NCBI RefSeq assembly: GCF_900105945.1
Contig: NZ_FNSO01000004.1
Span: forward strand, 1,674,001-1,738,000
Direction: 5' to 3'
Source: Amycolatopsis tolypomycina
GTDB lineage: Bacteria > Actinomycetota > Actinomycetes > Mycobacteriales > Pseudonocardiaceae
Length of the DNA: 64,000 nt
Positions 61,293 through 64,000 of this stretch are shown piece by piece. The notes under the pieces were generated by a model that was given only the letters and a program-made list of their open reading frames with translations, made no database searches and was not told the origin of the DNA. Made by a program: the position numbers and the translations under genes. Every line of letters starts with the position of its first letter. Position 1 is the first letter of the stretch.

Positions 61293-61313
61293 GTACTAAC
61301 TTTTAGAAAGTAC
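61293..61313. promoter_or_regulatory. HxlR-type operator
   Basis: GTACT-N11-AGTAC, with an inner dyad ACTTT-TAG-AAAGT (61299-61311), 42 bases upstream of qorB. TACT...AGTA is the half-site pattern of HxlR/DUF24 regulators such as YodB and QorR. Confidence 0.65.
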
Positions 61314-61371
61314 CAACTCATTGTTAGTGCTGTCACATCCATCGTGCGAACTCTCAGGTAGTATCCGGGTT

Positions 61372-61773
61372 GTGGATGGACAAGCTGACGCCGAGCACGA
61401 GGCCCTGGTCGCCGACGTGTTCAGTGCCGCGTGCGCGTCCCGTGCCGTGCTGGAGCACGTGACCGGCCGCTGGGGAGTGCTGGCGCTCGTCGCGCTCAAC
61501 GACGGCGTGTTCCGGTTCAACGCGCTGCGCCGCCGGGTGCAGGGCGTCAGCGAGAAGATGCTCGCCCAGACGCTGCAGGCGCTCGAGCGCGACGGCTTCG
61601 TGCACCGCGAAGCGCGGCCGACGATCCCGCCGCACGTCGAATACAGCCTCACGCCGGCCGGGCAGCGGGTGGCACAACGGCTGATGGGGTTGATCGAGGT
61701 TCTCGAGGCTGCCGTGCCCGACGTCGTGGCGGCCCAGGCGCGCTACGACGCCGCCAAAGCCGCGGGCGCGTGA
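61372..61773 (+). CDS. HxlR family redox regulator (QorR-like)
   Basis: 133 residues from GTG 61372. HxlR pattern: CASRAVLEHVTGRWGVLALVAL with the conserved N-terminal Cys (residue 21), FRFNALRRRVQGVSEKMLAQTLQALERDGFVHR and PPHVEYSLTPAGQ. TAGTAT ends 7 bases before the GTG, so the mRNA is probably leaderless. With the divergent quinone reductase, this repeats the qorR/qor2 pair of C. glutamicum. Confidence 0.9.
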   Translation: MDGQADAEHEALVADVFSAACASRAVLEHVTGRWGVLALVALNDGVFRFNALRRRVQGVSEKMLAQTLQALERDGFVHREARPTIPPHVEYSLTPAGQRVAQRLMGLIEVLEAAVPDVVAAQARYDAAKAAGA

Positions 61774-61881
61774 GAACCGTTCCGCTGTTCGGCTGAAACC
61801 CTTGCGGTGCAAGGCGATCTCGAAAGCGTCGAAAAAATCGGACACCGGAACCGGCCGTTGCGCCGGGCTGACCCGGGAGTT

Positions 61882-61898
61882 ATGTTAGCGCTCACAAT
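61882..61898. promoter_or_regulatory. LacI-type operator of the arabinofuranosidase gene
   Basis: ATGTTAGCGCTCACAAT, a dyad (TGTTAGC/GCTCACA, one mismatch) with the central CG characteristic of LacI-family operators in actinomycetes. 112 bases before the abfB ATG; no lacI gene is adjacent. Confidence 0.7.
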
Positions 61899-62009
61899 CA
61901 CTCCGCTTGTGCCGTTCCGGTGGGTCGGTGATCGAGGAGGAGGTTGGCACCGTCGCCGGCCCGCGCCCCTGTCGATTCGACGATTTCCGTACCCCAGCGG
62001 GAGATCACC

Positions 62010-63566
62010 ATGGCACGACAGCCGAGAACCCTCCGTCCCCGCGCCCTCGCGGCGAGCCTGATCGCCACCGGCGCGCTCGTCACCGGCCTCGTCGCCGGCG
62101 GCGGGACGTCCCAGGCGGCCACCCAGGGGCCGTGCGACATCTACGCGGCAGGCGGCACCCCGTGCGTCGCCGCGCATTCCACGACCCGCGCCCTGTACGG
62201 TGCCTACACCGGTCCGCTGTACCAGGTCCGGCGCGCGTCCGACAACACCACCCGCGACATCGCGCCCCTGGCCGCGGGTGGTGTGGCCAACGCCGCGACG
62301 CAGGATACGTTCTGCGCGGGCACCACCTGCCTCATCACGGTCATCTACGACCAGTCCGGCCGGAACAACCGCCTCACCCAGGCTCCGCCGGGCGGGTTTC
62401 AGGGGCCGGCCGCGGGCGGGTACGACAACCTCGCCAACGCGACCGCGGCCCCGATCACCGTCGGCGGCCACAAGGCCTACGGCGTCTACGTGGCACCCGG
62501 AACCGGTTACCGCAACAACAACGCCACCGGGACCGCGACCGGCGACCAGCCGGAAGGCATGTACGCCATCCTCGACGGCACGCACTACAACGGCGGCTGC
62601 TGCTTCGACTACGGCAACGCCGAGCGCAACAGCCGGGACAACGGCAACGGCACGATGGAAGCCATCTACTTCGGCAACAGCAAGACGTGGGGCTACGGCG
62701 CGGGCAACGGCCCGTGGATCATGGCCGACCTCGAGAACGGCCTCTTCTCCGGCGTGAACCAGCGCTACAACGCCAACGACCCCAGCATCAGCCACCGCTT
62801 CCTGACCGCCATCGTCAAGGGCGGCCCCAACCGGTGGGCCATCCGCGGCGGCAACGCCCAGTCCGGTGGCGTGTCGACCTTCTACGACGGCGTGCGCCCG
62901 AACGTCGCGGGCTACAACCCGATGAAGAAGGAAGGCGCCATCATCCTGGGCATCGGCGGTGACAACAGCATCGGCGCCCGCGGCACCTTCTACGAAGGCG
63001 TGATGACGTCCGGGTACCCGTCGGACGCCACGGAGAACGCCGTGCAGGCCAACATCACCGCGGCCGGTTACGCGACGAGCTCCGCGGGCACCGGCCTGAC
63101 GCCGGGCACGTCCGTCTCGCTGCGCGCCACCACCCCCGGCTACACCGATCGCTACGTCCACCACACCGGATCCACTGTGGACAGCGTGGTCGTCGGGAGC
63201 GGGAGTTCCGCCACGGAGAAGGGCAACGCGTCCTGGACCGTCCGAACCGGACTCGGCAGCGGCTCGTGCGTGTCGTTCGAGTCGAAGAACGTCCCCGGGC
63301 AGTACCTGCGGCACCAGAACTACCGCATGTACCTGCAGGCCAACGACGGGAGCGCGCTGTTCGCCCAGGACGCGACGTTCTGCCCGGAGGCCGGCCGCAA
63401 CGGCCAGGGTGTCTCGCTCAGGTCGCTCAACTTCGCCGACCGGTACGTCCGCCACTACGACAACGTCGTCTACATCGCCGCCAACGGCGGGTCGAACACG
63501 TTCGACAACGCCAATGCCTACAGCGACGACGTGAGCTGGCTCGTCAGTTCACCGTGGGCTTCCTGA
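62010..63566 (+). CDS. abfB: Secreted alpha-L-arabinofuranosidase B (GH54 + CBM42)
   Basis: 518 residues from ATG 62010. A long signal peptide (to about 37, ending AGGGTSQAATQ), a GH54 domain (GPCDIYAAGGTPCVAAHSTTRALYGAY with two Cys; VIYDQSGRNNRLTQAPPGG; DGTHYNGGCCFDYGNAE, the Cys-Cys pair near the active site; GIGGDNSIGARGTFYEGVMTSGYP, the acid residues) and a C-terminal CBM42 (TDRYVHH, GQYLRHQNYRMYL, ADRYVRHYD). Releases arabinose from arabinoxylan outside the cell. Regulated by a LacI-type operator. Confidence 0.95.
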   Translation: MARQPRTLRPRALAASLIATGALVTGLVAGGGTSQAATQGPCDIYAAGGTPCVAAHSTTRALYGAYTGPLYQVRRASDNTTRDIAPLAAGGVANAATQDTFCAGTTCLITVIYDQSGRNNRLTQAPPGGFQGPAAGGYDNLANATAAPITVGGHKAYGVYVAPGTGYRNNNATGTATGDQPEGMYAILDGTHYNGGCCFDYGNAERNSRDNGNGTMEAIYFGNSKTWGYGAGNGPWIMADLENGLFSGVNQRYNANDPSISHRFLTAIVKGGPNRWAIRGGNAQSGGVSTFYDGVRPNVAGYNPMKKEGAIILGIGGDNSIGARGTFYEGVMTSGYPSDATENAVQANITAAGYATSSAGTGLTPGTSVSLRATTPGYTDRYVHHTGSTVDSVVVGSGSSATEKGNASWTVRTGLGSGSCVSFESKNVPGQYLRHQNYRMYLQANDGSALFAQDATFCPEAGRNGQGVSLRSLNFADRYVRHYDNVVYIAANGGSNTFDNANAYSDDVSWLVSSPWAS

Positions 63567-63574
63567 TCGGAACA

Positions 63575-63608
63575 GCTGTCACGCGCCCGGCGCCCGGCGC
63601 GTGACAGC
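63575..63608 (+). terminator. Terminator of abfB
   Basis: GCTGTCACGCGCC and GGCGCGTGACAGC, a perfect 13-bp stem with an eight-base loop, nine bases after the stop, followed by GCTTTCCC. Confidence 0.85.
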
Positions 63609-63672
63609 GCTTTCCCGGCCGCCCGGGCGGCCGTAGCCTTGGCTACCGGTCCCTCGTCGAAAGGACACCCGG

Positions 63673-64000
63673 ATGCGTTTCCGCCGAACCGCTGTGGTCC
63701 TGGCCGTTTCCGCGTCGCTGCTGAGCCCGGCGCTGGCGGAAGCCTCGCCGTCGGGCGGGGCGCCACCGGGCACGGTCACCCTGACCGAGTCGGCGCTGCA
63801 GGGCGTGCACGGCACTTCCCCCGACGTCACCGTCCGCAACGTGCTCACCGTGACGGCGACCGGGACGGCGCTGCGGGTCCGGCTGAGCAACCCCTTCGGC
63901 AGCACCGCGATGACCGTGCGGTCGGTGTGGGTCGGCAAGCAGCCGTCGACGAATTCGCCCGCCCTGGTGCCGGGGTCGAACCGGCGGGCCACCTTCGGCT
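63673..64000 (+). CDS. Secreted SGNH/GDSL-type esterase (3' end outside window)
   Basis: The first 109 residues are visible. Signal peptide RFRRTAVVLAVSASLLSPALAEA, then TVRNVLTVTATGTALRVRLSNPFGSTAMTV and SVWVGKQ with SPALVPGSNRRATFG. This is the N-terminal beta domain typical of actinobacterial GDSL esterases (RNVV...G..LRVRLSNAFG). The catalytic GDSL block would lie beyond the window edge, so the assignment is by family pattern only. Separated from abfB by a terminator. Confidence 0.75.
   Translation, partial: MRFRRTAVVLAVSASLLSPALAEASPSGGAPPGTVTLTESALQGVHGTSPDVTVRNVLTVTATGTALRVRLSNPFGSTAMTVRSVWVGKQPSTNSPALVPGSNRRATFG

Overview
The window is high-GC DNA with many GTG (and a few TTG) starts, dense overlapping operons and gene families typical of mycelial actinomycetes: deazaflavin/F420-type reductases, DUF664 DinB proteins, an MT0933-like antitoxin, DUF3040 and DUF4383 proteins, a GH54/CBM42 arabinofuranosidase and an Rsb stressosome. 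The gene content suggests a Pseudonocardiales chromosome, probably Amycolatopsis or a close relative. The genus is an inference; no rRNA gene is present. I saw no tRNA, rRNA or CRISPR array.

1-36.5 kb is mostly housekeeping and small regulator-target pairs. In order: a VWA protein cut by the window edge, an adenosine deaminase-family enzyme, recQ, an SDR, two adjacent genes sharing a homologous domain, soxR with a clear SoxR box and a flavin reductase, a response regulator/kinase/lipoprotein operon, PAP2, a PLP decarboxylase, pirin, a PhoU-like protein and a second-type SSB. These are followed by a bifunctional penicillin-binding protein, a MarR-controlled DrrAB-like exporter, an ArsR-controlled MDR dehydrogenase, an orphan NarL-type kinase, a carboxylesterase-fold protein with an abnormal nucleophile elbow, and a three-subunit molybdenum hydroxylase (PaoABC-like) with a TetR regulator and two matching operators.

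36.5-45.7 kb is the remodelled part. An IS110-family element has inserted into the ribosome-binding site of a small reductase gene; joining its flanks restores a good Shine-Dalgarno sequence. Next come a reduced inositol-catabolism remnant (MMSDH plus Cgl0159-type aldolase with a GntR regulator), a frameshifted and internally deleted qcrB pseudogene, an ORF without a convincing start, and an alpha/beta hydrolase that has lost its nucleophile segment.

45.7-64 kb is stress-oriented. A tightly overlapping rsbR-rsbS-rsbT-phosphatase-phosphatase operon sits behind a promoter with a MarR-like operator in its spacer. A divergent third PP2C phosphatase follows. An hsp20 operon carries an exact match to the RheA-type operator (TGTCATC-N5-GATGACA) and ends with an unusual repeat protein. 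Further on are a stand-alone ctaD, glgX, manganese catalase, a qorB/HxlR redox pair, and a secreted arabinofuranosidase behind a LacI-type operator, followed by the start of a GDSL esterase. Promoter-like sequences of the general-stress sigma type (GTTT-N16-GGGAAC or GGTG-N-GGGTAT) occur before several small or stress genes. This suggests that the stressosome output and some dispersed targets lie in the same neighbourhood, although no sigma-B gene is in the window.
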